Below are positions 36,328 to 44,441 of a stretch of 64,000 bases of DNA, in pieces (the first letter of the stretch is position 1; every line of letters begins with the position of its first letter). The stretch spans positions 32,805 to 96,804 of the forward strand of contig NZ_JAFBCX010000024.1 of the NCBI RefSeq assembly GCF_016907955.1, written 5' to 3'. A model generated the notes under the pieces. The model made no database searches. It was not told the origin of the DNA and saw only the letters and a list, made by a program, of their open reading frames with translations. This DNA is from Lentzea nigeriaca (GTDB taxonomy: Bacteria > Actinomycetota > Actinomycetes > Mycobacteriales > Pseudonocardiaceae). A program made the translations under genes and the position numbers.

Positions 36328-36439
36328 GGCGCAGCGTCCCCTCTACCTCTCGCAGGACACACCTGCGTGCCACCATTCTGCCACATGGCAAGTTGAAAAC
36401 GAGCGTTTCGGGTACAAGCAATGTGCACGTCCTTAAATG

Positions 36440-36469
36440 GCATGACTCATGCCGCCAGATGGCGGCATG
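36440..36469. promoter_or_regulatory. Nested palindromes upstream of the DUF5753 regulator
   Basis: GGCATGA-C-TCATGCC (36440-36454) overlaps a perfect 9-bp hairpin CATGCCGCC-AGAT-GGCGGCATG (36448-36469). They share CATGCC/GGCATG half sites, three in all. They lie in the 232-bp gap between the DUF397 stop and the regulator start. Candidate operator for the XRE protein or terminator of the DUF397 gene. Confidence 0.5.
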
Positions 36470-36559
36470 CCAGATGCAAGAACGGCCGCCCGGAGCCAAA
36501 CTTGAGAGGGCCTCGACAGGTTCGCCCAATCGTGTCGAAATTCCAGGTGGCGTGGGCAC

Positions 36560-36745
36560 CTAGAAGGAGGACGCCAGCACAACGAAACCGGACCACGCGG
36601 AGGAGGAGAAAGCGAGCCATGGACCTGACCGATCCTTGGCATCGCGAACCAGGACACAGCCCTTGGGGTCGATGGCGAACTCGACACACGTTCCGCTGTC
36701 ACCGCTGCTGTAGGAACTTCGGATCCACTTGAGCTCTGCCGCCAT
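36560..36745 (-). CDS. DUF397 domain protein
   Basis: A 61-residue protein: ELKWIRSSYSSGDSGTCVEFA, then VLVRDAKDRSGPWLAFSSSAWSGFV, the complete DUF397 pattern. In actinobacteria it is encoded next to a DUF5753 XRE regulator and the two behave as a toxin-antitoxin-like or developmental regulatory pair. ATG 36745 has GGGAG 5 bp upstream; an ATG at 36757 is also in frame. It lies 232 bp upstream of the regulator gene on the same strand. Confidence 0.92.
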   Translation of the reverse strand: MAAELKWIRSSYSSGDSGTCVEFAIDPKGCVLVRDAKDRSGPWLAFSSSAWSGFVVLASSF

Positions 36746-36975
36746 CGTCGCTCCCATCGCACGGGGTCCCCGACCGAACCCACCGTCCTCGGCCCGGCCC
36801 ACCCGCGTGCACCCCGGGAGAGCGGCGGAGGGAACGCCTCCAACCCGACGAGGCCACAGCTCAGAATATGGCGGCGAAGCGAACTCCCGACACCGCCAGA
36901 GGTGCGCCTCGGAGTGGACAGAAAGGGGCCATTTCAAGGACACGGCACACGTGAACCTGTTGGCATCACATGGAA

Positions 36976-37812
36976 TCAGAGCGTGGCGAGCCTGTCGACA
37001 CCGATCCCGGTGATCAGCAGCCGCTCCTTCCGGTTGCCCAGCAGGGTCTGCGTCCAGTCGACGAACCCGCCGTCGCCGATCTCCACGCCGTCGAGGAAAA
37101 CCTTGTAGCACAAGCCCTTGTAGTACCCGGTGCGCCGAGACGGGTCCGCGGGCAGGGCACCGCGCACCACCTCGAACCGGGGATCCAGCACCGTCACACG
37201 GACCTCTACGTCCCCGCACGCCTCACGCAGGAACTCCAGGTGTTCGTGAAAGTGTTGCCGCTCAAAGGCGAGCGACCCGCGGTCACGACCGGCGGACACC
37301 GCGGCGAACAACGTGAAGTGCGCGAAACGACCGGCGCCCTCGAACAGTTGCGCCCGCACCACGCGTTGTACCGTCGCGAGCCGCACGTCTGACGGGTCCG
37401 CCTGCCGCCGGACCGCGGCTTCCAGCGCCAGCGCGTTGGTCGGGTCGGCCGCCACCTCGGTGCCGCGAACGGTCGACAGCACGTTGTTCTGGTCCATCTC
37501 CGCCACGGCCGAACAGGTTCCCAACGGCGCCACGGGAGCGAGGCCCAGCACGGAGAACGACGGCGGCAACGCGGCCAGCAGGCGGTCCTCGGCAGCGCGC
37601 AGCACGGAGAACGGCACCGACGCCGGCGCCACGAAACGGTCGGAACGGTACTGCCGCAACACGTCCGGCCCCGTCAACGTGGCGGCCCGCCGCCGCGTCA
37701 GGGCGAGCAGCACGGTGGTGAGGTCGCTGCCGGGCAGCCGCGCGAGCCGCTCCAGCACCTCTTCGCCGCCCAACGACCGCAACACCCGCGACAAGGCACC
37801 CATGCCCACCAT
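36976..37812 (-). CDS. Conserved hypothetical protein
   Basis: A 278-residue soluble protein (275 if ATG 37803 is used). Its most conserved-looking block is GTCSAVAEMDQNNVLSTVRG followed by TEVAADPTNALALEAAVRR. An arginine-containing segment VQRVVRAQLFEG and the strand-rich C-terminus with TGYYKGLCYKVFLDG follow. The block recalls class II aminoacyl-tRNA-synthetase-like proteins, but the motifs are not clear enough to assign. It is divergent from the methyltransferase gene with 65 bp between them. No function is proposed. Confidence 0.75.
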   Translation of the reverse strand: MVGMGALSRVLRSLGGEEVLERLARLPGSDLTTVLLALTRRRAATLTGPDVLRQYRSDRFVAPASVPFSVLRAAEDRLLAALPPSFSVLGLAPVAPLGTCSAVAEMDQNNVLSTVRGTEVAADPTNALALEAAVRRQADPSDVRLATVQRVVRAQLFEGAGRFAHFTLFAAVSAGRDRGSLAFERQHFHEHLEFLREACGDVEVRVTVLDPRFEVVRGALPADPSRRTGYYKGLCYKVFLDGVEIGDGGFVDWTQTLLGNRKERLLITGIGVDRLATL

Positions 37813-37877
37813 GATCCGTGGACCGGCCAGCGGATTTCCGCGGGCGCGCCGGCGGATCACCCGGCTAGGGTCGATCC

Positions 37878-38606
37878 ATGACCGATGCCACGCAGGAGGG
37901 CGAGCTGTGGGGCCGCCGTGCCGCACAACGCGCCGCCCTCGGCGCGAAGATGTCCATGCCCGCGTGGAAAACCGCCATCGAACGCACGCACATCGGAACC
38001 GGCACCACGGTGCTCGACCTGGCCTGTGGCAGCGGCGAGTTCTGCGCCCTGGCAACGGAAGCGGGCGCGAGAGCGACGGGTATCGACGCGTCGAACAAGA
38101 TGATCGAACTCGCCCGACAGGCCGCGCCCACGGCCGAGTTCCACGTGCGCGCCCTGGGGCCGTTGCCTTGGCACGACGGCACGTTCGACGTCGTGACGGC
38201 GTTCAACTCGCTGTTCTTCGCGCCTGACCCCGAGGCCGCGTTCGCGGAGGCGACCAGGGTCAGCAGGGACTACGTGGTCGTGTGCGACTGGCATCCGGAG
38301 CACCCCAGCGACATCCTCACCGTCGGGTGGGCCGTGCGGGGACGCAGCGGCCGCCGGCGCCCGGAGATGCCGGAGCCGCACGAGGAACTCACGATCGACA
38401 TTCCCCAGGAACATCCCGACGAGGACACGATGTTGCGCGCCTTCCTGAGCACAGGCGGCTACCAACGACTCATCGAGAGCGACGGTGAAGAAAGTGTCGC
38501 GGAGAAGATCAGGGTCGCGACCGAACCGTTCCGAACCGCGGAAGGCGGTTATCGGCTCGCGAACAAGTACCTGATGTCAATCTTCCGCAAGAACCCCAGA
38601 ATGTGA
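37878..38606 (+). CDS. Class I SAM-dependent methyltransferase
   Basis: A 242-residue methyltransferase of the UbiE/type 11 group. Motif I is VLDLACGSGEFC (residues about 45-56), the acidic strand-2 residue is in ATGIDASNKMIELA, and motif II/III is PWHDGTFDVVTAFNSLFFAPDP. The substrate is unknown. TAGGGT lies 6 bp before the ATG with no ribosome site, so it is probably leaderless. Confidence 0.92.
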   Translation: MTDATQEGELWGRRAAQRAALGAKMSMPAWKTAIERTHIGTGTTVLDLACGSGEFCALATEAGARATGIDASNKMIELARQAAPTAEFHVRALGPLPWHDGTFDVVTAFNSLFFAPDPEAAFAEATRVSRDYVVVCDWHPEHPSDILTVGWAVRGRSGRRRPEMPEPHEELTIDIPQEHPDEDTMLRAFLSTGGYQRLIESDGEESVAEKIRVATEPFRTAEGGYRLANKYLMSIFRKNPRM

Positions 38607-38607
38607 A

Positions 38608-38823
38608 TCAAGCGGCGGCGAGGACCTCGTAGCCGGCCGTGGTGAGGGCTGCCGGGCCTGGCCGGGTGCTGATCAGGCCTGCCGAGGTCAGGCGCAGTCC
38701 GACGAACTGGTCGGCGCAGCACAGGCCGTCGACGAGCAGTGAGCTTCCGGCGATCTCGCAGCGGCCGTCGGCAACGGCTCTGAGAACCGCGCGGTCGCGG
38801 TGTGTCAGCGATGAGACGGTCAT
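38608..38823 (-). CDS. Small winged-helix-like hypothetical protein
   Basis: A 71-residue protein: SSLTHRDRAVLRAVADGRCEI, then SSLLVDGLCCADQFVGLRLTSAGLI and LTTAGYEVLAAA. The helix-helix-hairpin order suggests a small DNA-binding fold of a type frequent in actinobacteria, but no family name is certain. ATG 38823 is preceded by AGGAGAAG. It ends 1 bp from the convergent methyltransferase gene and lies 28 bp downstream of dinB, possibly co-transcribed. Confidence 0.75.
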   Translation of the reverse strand: MTVSSLTHRDRAVLRAVADGRCEIAGSSLLVDGLCCADQFVGLRLTSAGLISTRPGPAALTTAGYEVLAAA

Positions 38824-38851
38824 CTTCTTCTCCTAGCGGTAAAGCTTCTAC

Positions 38852-39913
38852 TTACTGATACGTCGAAGAAGAAGGCTTCGGTTCGACGTCATCGGCAGAG
38901 AATTCCGCGCGTACCCCCAAAAGACGTACGGCGCGGCCGTGTTCGAAGCGGTCGAGCACGGTCAGCGCGGCCTCGGCCAGGTCGTCGGCGGACGACGTCG
39001 GTGCCGGGAGCTTCATCAGGCGCACCTTCGTGAAGAACGGCACGAAGCGCACCTTCACGCCCACGCGCACGACGGGCCGTCCCTCCGCGACCACGTCCAG
39101 CGCCACCCGATGGGCCAGCGCCACGACCTCGCGGCGGATGTCCTCCAAGGAGGTGAGGTCCTGCTGGTAGGTCTTCTCGTGGCTGCGGGACTTCACGACC
39201 CACGGCGTCGCGCTCACGACGGTGTCGCCTGCCCCGAGCGCGAGGGTCCGGAAGTACGGACCCATCCGCGGGCCGAACCGCGTGGCCAGCGCCTCGGGGG
39301 ACGCCGACGCCAGCTCGGTCACCGTCGAGAAGCCCAGTTCGGCCAGTTTGCGCTCGGTCTTCGCGCCGATGCCCCACAGCGCGGATGTCGGCCGGTGGCC
39401 CATCACCTCGACCCAGTTCGCGCGGGTCAGCTGGAACACGCCGGCGGGCTTGCCGAAGTCGGTCGCGAGCTTGGCACGCAGCTTGTTGTCGCCGATGCCG
39501 ACCGAGCAGTGCAGTCCCGTCGACTCGAGCACGGCGGCCTGCAGCGACCTGGCCAGCTCGAACGGGTCGTCGACGGACGCCCCGACGAACGCCTCGTCCC
39601 AGCCCATCACCTCGACGACGACCGGGAACGACCGCAGCACGGCCATCACGTCCGCCGACGCCGCCTCGTACAAACCGTGGTCGGCAGGCAGGAACACGGC
39701 GTCCGGCAGCTTCTTGAACGCGGTCCGCAGCGGCATCCCGGAGTGCACGCCGAACTCCCGTGCCTCGTAGGACGCCGTGGCCACGACGGCGCGCTCCGTC
39801 GGGTCGCCGTTGCCACCCACCACCACGGGCTTGCCGCGCAACGACGGGTCGCGGAGGACCTCCACCGCCGCGATGAACTGGTCGAGGTCCACGTGGAGGA
39901 CCCAGTCCGTCAT
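38852..39913 (-). CDS. dinB: DNA polymerase IV (Y family)
   Basis: A 353-residue Y-family polymerase. The first catalytic Asp is in VDLDQF, and the catalytic Asp-Glu pair is in VMGWDEAFV. The helix-hairpin-helix region is ALWGIGAKTERKLAELGFSTVTEL, and the little-finger domain runs to the C-terminus. The GWDE form marks the actinobacterial DinB branch. It makes error-prone bypass synthesis at lesions. ATG 39913 is immediately beside two perfect 16-bp tandem repeats; no LexA box is seen in the 42-bp gap to the NUDIX gene. A beta-clamp motif is not obvious at the C-terminus. Confidence 0.95.
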   Translation of the reverse strand: MTDWVLHVDLDQFIAAVEVLRDPSLRGKPVVVGGNGDPTERAVVATASYEAREFGVHSGMPLRTAFKKLPDAVFLPADHGLYEAASADVMAVLRSFPVVVEVMGWDEAFVGASVDDPFELARSLQAAVLESTGLHCSVGIGDNKLRAKLATDFGKPAGVFQLTRANWVEVMGHRPTSALWGIGAKTERKLAELGFSTVTELASASPEALATRFGPRMGPYFRTLALGAGDTVVSATPWVVKSRSHEKTYQQDLTSLEDIRREVVALAHRVALDVVAEGRPVVRVGVKVRFVPFFTKVRLMKLPAPTSSADDLAEAALTVLDRFEHGRAVRLLGVRAEFSADDVEPKPSSSTYQ

Positions 39914-39918
39914 GCTGG

Positions 39919-39950
39919 CCAGAATAGATACTGGCCAGAATAGATACTGG
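39919..39950. repeat. Perfect tandem 16-bp repeat in the dinB/NUDIX divergent promoter
   Basis: CCAGAATAGATACTGG occurs twice with no gap. Each copy has CCAG...CTGG ends, so it is a partial dyad. The TAGATA element may be the -10 of the NUDIX gene, whose ATG is 6 bp further. It may be a regulator binding array or a recent duplication of a promoter element. Confidence 0.85.
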
Positions 39951-39955
39951 GCAAC

Positions 39956-40402
39956 ATGAGACGGTCGGCGGGAATCCTGCTCTTCAGGCGAAACGAGCAG
40001 CTGGAGGTGCTTCTCGGGCACATGGGCGGCCCGTTCTGGGCTCGCAAGGACGCCGGCGCGTGGTCCGTGCCGAAGGGCGAGTACACCGAGGAGGAGGAAC
40101 CCGAGGCCGCCGCACGCCGCGAGTTCGCGGAGGAGCTCGGGCTCGCCGTACCGCAGGGTGAGCTGATCCCGCTCGGCGAGGCCAAGGGCTCCGGCAAGGT
40201 CATCACGGTGTGGGCGCTGGAGGGCGACCTCGATCCGGAGACGGTCACGCCGGGCACGTTCGAGATGGAGTGGCCGCCGAAGTCGGGGCAGAAGAAGACC
40301 TTCCCCGAGGTCGACCGCGTCCAGTGGTTCACCGTGGAAGAGGCGAGCGCGAAGATCGTCTCCGCGCAACGCCCCTTCCTCGAACGACTCACGGCCAGAT
40401 AG
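39956..40402 (+). CDS. NUDIX hydrolase
   Basis: A 148-residue NUDIX protein. The Nudix box is degenerate at the front: PKGEYTEEEEPEAAARREFAEELGL keeps the R-E-x-x-E-E-L-G core. The start MRRSAGILLFRR and the WPPKSGQKKTFPEVDR block are typical of the MutT-like subgroup annotated as diadenosine/nucleoside polyphosphate hydrolases. It is divergent from dinB, suggesting a role in nucleotide-pool sanitation. The 3' end overlaps the convergent nuclease gene by 14 bp. Confidence 0.92.
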   Translation: MRRSAGILLFRRNEQLEVLLGHMGGPFWARKDAGAWSVPKGEYTEEEEPEAAARREFAEELGLAVPQGELIPLGEAKGSGKVITVWALEGDLDPETVTPGTFEMEWPPKSGQKKTFPEVDRVQWFTVEEASAKIVSAQRPFLERLTAR

Positions 40403-41522
40403 CCGCGACCCACTCCGGGTGATCGATGAACGGGTTGCGGTTCTGCTGGTAGCTGTCGTAGATCACCTGGTTGCGCCGCTGCTCGAACGCGTCCGGCGGG
40501 TCGTCGTCGTTCCACTGCTTCAGGACCGAGAGCTTGCCCATGTACGGCGCGGTGCCGTTGGACACCGAGTTGTTGAGCTCCAGGTTCGCGAAGCCGTCGG
40601 TGCCTTCGTAGCGCACGGCCATGTAGAAGATCATGCGCGCGACGTCGCCCTTCACGGCGTCACGCGGCTCGAACGAGTCGCTGTCGACGAAACTGCCGGA
40701 TGCCTCGGGGACGGGTGAGCCGCCCTCGTCGAAGTCCAGGTTGCCGCGGGTGGCGTTGACGTCCACGTCCTCCGGCCGCAGGTGGTGTAGGTCGGTGCCG
40801 GGACCGGTGGCGGTGCCGAAGTCACCGTGCGACTTCGCCCAGACGTGCTCGCGGTTCCAGCTGGCGCTCGTGCCGCCGCTCAACGACTTCGCGCGCGACA
40901 TGCCGCTGTACAACAGGATCACGTTCGAGGTGTTGTTCGGGTCCTGGTCGGTGTTCTTCAGCGCGTCCCAGACCTGCTCGTAGCTGAGCTTGCGCTGGTT
41001 GCCGATGATGGTGTTCAACGCCGACTTCAACGCCGTGCCGGTCTTGTTGCAGGCCGCCGCGTAGTAGCCGGTGCAGGCCGGAGGCACTGTCGTGGTGGGC
41101 GGCGGTGTTGTGCTGACGAACGCGAACGCCGTGGACGACGTCAGGCCGGGGTGCGAGAAATACGCGCTCAGCGTGCCCGTCACGTCGATCTGCTTGCCCA
41201 GCAACGACGGGTTGGTGCGAAGGCCCCAGGACGCGCGGAACGCGGTCGGGATCTGCACGTAGATCATGTCCGACGTGCTGGTCTGGGACGCCGAGTCGGC
41301 CAGTGCGAGCGCGTAGTCGCTCGGGTAATTCGAACGGACGACCGTGTTCGTGGCCGTGGGCTGACCGACGACATACCCGCGAACGGTGGCCGACCCCCCG
41401 CCCTGCTTGCTGATCGCCTGCGCAACAGTGAGCTGATCTGCCGCGGAAGCGGCGGTCGACCCGTAGAGGCCGACCGCCGCCAATAAACCGATGACCAACG
41501 CCAGTGGATGCCACCGCGTCAT
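40389..41522 (-). CDS. Secreted endonuclease I family nuclease
   Basis: A 377-residue exported nuclease. A signal peptide (residues 1-27, ending ASAAD) precedes an OB-like domain (about 30-137: VRGYVVGQPTATNTVV, QIDVTGTLSAYF). A Thr/Pro linker follows (about 139-150), then the EndA/NucM catalytic domain with NREHVWAKSHG and DLHHLRPEDVDVNATRGN. These motifs hold the histidine general base and the metal ligand Asn. It degrades extracellular DNA/RNA. GGAG 5 bp before the ATG supports the start. Confidence 0.93.
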   Translation of the reverse strand: MTRWHPLALVIGLLAAVGLYGSTAASAADQLTVAQAISKQGGGSATVRGYVVGQPTATNTVVRSNYPSDYALALADSASQTSTSDMIYVQIPTAFRASWGLRTNPSLLGKQIDVTGTLSAYFSHPGLTSSTAFAFVSTTPPPTTTVPPACTGYYAAACNKTGTALKSALNTIIGNQRKLSYEQVWDALKNTDQDPNNTSNVILLYSGMSRAKSLSGGTSASWNREHVWAKSHGDFGTATGPGTDLHHLRPEDVDVNATRGNLDFDEGGSPVPEASGSFVDSDSFEPRDAVKGDVARMIFYMAVRYEGTDGFANLELNNSVSNGTAPYMGKLSVLKQWNDDDPPDAFEQRRNQVIYDSYQQNRNPFIDHPEWVAAIWP

Positions 41523-41593
41523 GTGCTCTCCTCGATCGTGTCGATGTTGAGCACACGATCAGGTGAGATGGTCAACGCGCGGTAAACGCAGTG

Positions 41594-42508
41594 TCACGGC
41601 ACCAGGACGACCTTGCCCGTGGTCCTCCTCGACTCGACGAGCTCGTGCGCCTTCGCGGCGTCCTCGAGCGGCACGACGTGGTCGAGCTGCACCTTGAGCT
41701 GCGGCAACGCCTCCAGATCCGCGCCGGACGCGGACACGCTGCCGAAGAGCTCGAACCGGATGCCGAGGTCCACAGCTCGGTCAACGTCAAAACCCGGGTT
41801 GCCGGGGATGATCGACACGAGCACGCCACCGGGCTTCAGCACCTTGGCGGACCGCTCGGCGTACTCACCACCGATCAGGTCGAACACCACGTCGACCGGC
41901 TCGATCTCGGTGAAGTCCTGGTGCCGGTAGTCGATCACCTCGTCCGCGCCGAGCGAGCGCAGGAAGTCGTGCTTGCCTGCCGACGCCGTGCCGATCACGT
42001 ACGCGCCCCGCGCCTTGGCGATCTGCACCGCCACGTGCCCGACGCCACCGGCCGCCGCGTGGATCAGCACGCGCTGACCTGCGGAGACACCGCCTCGCCC
42101 GACGAGCGCCTGCCACGCCGTCAGCGCCACCAACGGCACCGCACCCGCTTCCTCGACGGTCAACCGGGACGGCTTGCGCGCCAGGTCGGCCTCGTTCGCG
42201 ACGACGTACTCGGCGTAGCCACCGCCCGTGCCGGGGAAGGTGAGCAGCCCGTACACCTCGTCACCGGCCGCGAACTTCTCGACGCCCTCGCCGACCTGCT
42301 CCACGGTGCCCGCGACGTCCCAGCCCAGCGTGAACGGCGGCTCCCCGAGCGCGGGGAACGCGCCGGCACGGATGTACGTGTCGACCGGGTTGACCCCGGC
42401 CGCACCCACCTTGACCAGCACCTCACCGGCACCGGGCACCGGCCGTTCGACCTCGGCGACCTCCAGCACGGACGCGCCCCCGACAGTCTTCTGCGTGATG
42501 ACTCGCAT
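41594..42508 (-). CDS. NADP-dependent quinone oxidoreductase-like MDR protein
   Basis: A 304-residue zinc-free medium-chain dehydrogenase. GroES-like part (VLVKVGAAGVNPVDTYIRAGAFP), the Rossmann motif HAAAGGVGHVAVQIAKARGAYVIGTAS and the C-terminal RRTTGKVVLVP mark the quinone oxidoreductase/crotonyl-CoA reductase-like group. GAAGGGGA precedes the ATG at 42508. It probably reduces quinones or enones with NADPH. Confidence 0.92.
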   Translation of the reverse strand: MRVITQKTVGGASVLEVAEVERPVPGAGEVLVKVGAAGVNPVDTYIRAGAFPALGEPPFTLGWDVAGTVEQVGEGVEKFAAGDEVYGLLTFPGTGGGYAEYVVANEADLARKPSRLTVEEAGAVPLVALTAWQALVGRGGVSAGQRVLIHAAAGGVGHVAVQIAKARGAYVIGTASAGKHDFLRSLGADEVIDYRHQDFTEIEPVDVVFDLIGGEYAERSAKVLKPGGVLVSIIPGNPGFDVDRAVDLGIRFELFGSVSASGADLEALPQLKVQLDHVVPLEDAAKAHELVESRRTTGKVVLVP

Positions 42509-42587
42509 CGTGATCCCCTTCGATGTTCTCGACGGGAACCATCTTGCAGTTAGCGCCAACTTCCAGAAAGTAGGCACTTTCGGGTAA

Positions 42588-43091
42588 CTAACTCTCCCGA
42601 AGGTAGAGATCACGCAGCAGGGCGATCTCCGCACCGTGGTGGATCACCTCCCGGTTGATGTGCAGCACCAGCGTCGCCATCGGCTCCTCCGCGAACGGCC
42701 CCTCCGCCGGACCAACAGCCAACGAGAGGTCCGCCTTGCGCGCGCCGTCCGTCCATGCCGCGTAGGCGTCGTCCAGCTGCTTCAACGCCTCGTCGGCGCT
42801 CGTCGCGTACTGCCAGGTCTGGTAGTCGGCCGGCGGGCCGCCGAAGTGCGACGCGATGCGCATGTTGAACACGCCCACGATGATGTGCGCCATCCGCCAG
42901 GCGATCGTGGTGACCGGCTCCGGTTCCGGAGTCGGGTACTCCCAGTCGATCGATCCGTCCGCGTGCACGGTCCACGCACCAGGCACCGGCTGCCAGAAGT
43001 ACTCGTCGTCGGTCAGCCCCTCCAGCCGCGGCCGCAGCTGCATCCGCCAGTGGAAGTCGAGCTGGTCCGTCAACTGCTTGTTCCAGTCCAT
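42588..43091 (-). CDS. DinB-fold (DUF664-like) putative thiol-dependent protein
   Basis: A 167-residue DinB/YfiT-like four-helix bundle. MDWNKQLTDQLDFHWRMQLRPRLEGLTDDEYFWQPVPGAWTV is the typical beginning; metal histidines are expected in the first helix (DFHW), RMAHIIVGV and INREVIHHGAEI. Actinobacterial members are mycothiol or bacillithiol-dependent enzymes. GAAGGC precedes the ATG. It is 79 bp upstream of the oxidoreductase gene on the same strand and divergent from the YqeB-like gene. Confidence 0.9.
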   Translation of the reverse strand: MDWNKQLTDQLDFHWRMQLRPRLEGLTDDEYFWQPVPGAWTVHADGSIDWEYPTPEPEPVTTIAWRMAHIIVGVFNMRIASHFGGPPADYQTWQYATSADEALKQLDDAYAAWTDGARKADLSLAVGPAEGPFAEEPMATLVLHINREVIHHGAEIALLRDLYLRES

Positions 43092-43142
43092 GCCTTCGAC
43101 CGTAGGACCGACTGCGGACAACTACTGTCCTGGACTTAATAA

Positions 43143-43156
43143 ACCGAGCGCTCGGT
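43143..43156. promoter_or_regulatory. Perfect 14-bp palindrome, candidate TetR operator
   Basis: ACCGAGCGCTCGGT lies 15 bp before the YqeB-like ATG, just upstream of a TAGTAT -10-like hexamer that is 7 bp from the ATG. It resembles classical TetR/AcrR sites. The second gene of this operon encodes a TetR regulator, the likely ligand of the site. Confidence 0.7.
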
Positions 43157-43170
43157 CTAGTATTGAAGCC

Positions 43171-43827
43171 ATGACGACTGTGCAGGAGACCGCGGTGGTC
43201 CGCTACGGCATCTGGGTGTTGTGCCCGGCGCTGGGAGCCGCCGCGGTGTGGGGGCTCAAGCTGGCGGCCGCGTGGATCACGACGTTGAAATGGTTCCCGT
43301 TCCAAGGTGTGTTCGAGCTGGTCACGGACATTCCTGAGCCGTGGGTGACGATCGCGGCGCTCGCACTCGGGGCACTGGCGGGCGGTGTGCTCGCGTTGCT
43401 GTGGGCGGCGGAGATGATGTCGGTCGAGGTCTCGCACGACCGCGTCACGCTCAGGAAGGACGACAAGAGCTTCGACTTCGGCCGCAACCAGATCGAGTCG
43501 GCGTTCGCCGACGGCAAGCAGCTCGTGCTGTTGTCGCCCAGCGGCGCCGAGCTGGCCCGAGAGACGTCGGACCTGAGCAGGGCGAAGCTCGAACAGGCCT
43601 TCACCGGTCACGGTTACCGGTGGCGCGACGCGGATCCGTTCGCGAGCGAGTTCAGGATGTGGGTCGAGCACGCGCCCGAGCTGCCCGCGGAGGTGAACGC
43701 GCTGTTCACGGCCCGGAGGAAGGCCATCGCGAAGTACGAGCGCGAGGAGGCCGCAGAATTGGCGCGGGAGATCCGCAGGCGCGGCGTCTGCGTCAAGGAC
43801 GAGAAGAAGAGGCAGTACTACAGGTGA
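43171..43827 (+). CDS. YqeB-like membrane protein with PH-like domain
   Basis: A 218-residue protein with two transmembrane helices (about 12-36 and 57-81), followed by a PH-like cytosolic domain (MSVEVSHDRVTLRKDDKSFDFGRNQI, KQLVLLSPSGAELARE) and a charged C-terminal helix. The pattern fits the YqeB family, whose role is unknown. It is probably leaderless and lies 13 bp upstream of a TetR gene, forming an operon under the palindrome at 43143. Confidence 0.8.
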   Translation: MTTVQETAVVRYGIWVLCPALGAAAVWGLKLAAAWITTLKWFPFQGVFELVTDIPEPWVTIAALALGALAGGVLALLWAAEMMSVEVSHDRVTLRKDDKSFDFGRNQIESAFADGKQLVLLSPSGAELARETSDLSRAKLEQAFTGHGYRWRDADPFASEFRMWVEHAPELPAEVNALFTARRKAIAKYEREEAAELAREIRRRGVCVKDEKKRQYYR

Positions 43828-43840
43828 TGACCAAAAAGCC

Positions 43841-44437
43841 ATGAGAACTGTAGATCCGGTCAAGCACGCCGCGAAGAAGCGACACATCACCGACACGGCT
43901 GCGGGCTTGTTCGCGGAGAAGGGCTTCGACCGGACGACCGTCGCGGACATCTGCAAGGCCGCCGACATCAGCACCGGCAGCCTGTTCCACTACTTCCCCA
44001 CCAAGCGGGCCATCTTCCTGGAGATCTTCGAGCAGGACGGCAGGGACAACGCCGAGGTCTTCGCGCAGGCCAGGGACCTCAGCCCGTGGGACGGCGTGCT
44101 GATGGTCGTCGACCACCTCTGCGTGCCCGCGCTCGACCGGTCCGTGGCCGGACTGGTGCTGGAGGTCGTGGCGCAGGCGAGCCGCGACCCGGAGCTGTGG
44201 GACCTGGTCGCCCGCAACGAGCAGGTGGTGCGAGACGAGCTGGCCGTACTGCTGCAGCAGGCGCACGAGGCGGGCCAGATCACGCTCCCGGTGACCGCGC
44301 GAACGGCCGCGACCTGGGTGCAGGGCCTGGTCGACGGCCTGTTCGGCAGGCTCGTCGACCCGGACTTCGACGCGCCAGGAGAAGTGGGCACCCTCCGGTT
44401 GATCCTTTCCCGGTTCGTGGGTGCTCAAGCACCATGA
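43841..44437 (+). CDS. TetR family transcriptional regulator
   Basis: A 198-residue TetR/AcrR regulator. The helix-turn-helix region is ITDTAAGLFAEKGFDRTTVADICKAADISTGSLFHYFPTKRA (residues about 15-58), with a helical ligand domain behind. It is in an operon with the YqeB-like gene and probably binds the ACCGAGCGCTCGGT palindrome upstream, so it is likely autoregulated. The ligand is unknown. Confidence 0.92.
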   Translation: MRTVDPVKHAAKKRHITDTAAGLFAEKGFDRTTVADICKAADISTGSLFHYFPTKRAIFLEIFEQDGRDNAEVFAQARDLSPWDGVLMVVDHLCVPALDRSVAGLVLEVVAQASRDPELWDLVARNEQVVRDELAVLLQQAHEAGQITLPVTARTAATWVQGLVDGLFGRLVDPDFDAPGEVGTLRLILSRFVGAQAP

Positions 44438-44441
44438 GTGC

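Noticed and set aside
38852..39913. LexA box for dinB
   Set aside because: The whole 42-bp divergent region was read; no CGAAC-4-GTTCG-type dyad is present, only the tandem 16-bp repeat.
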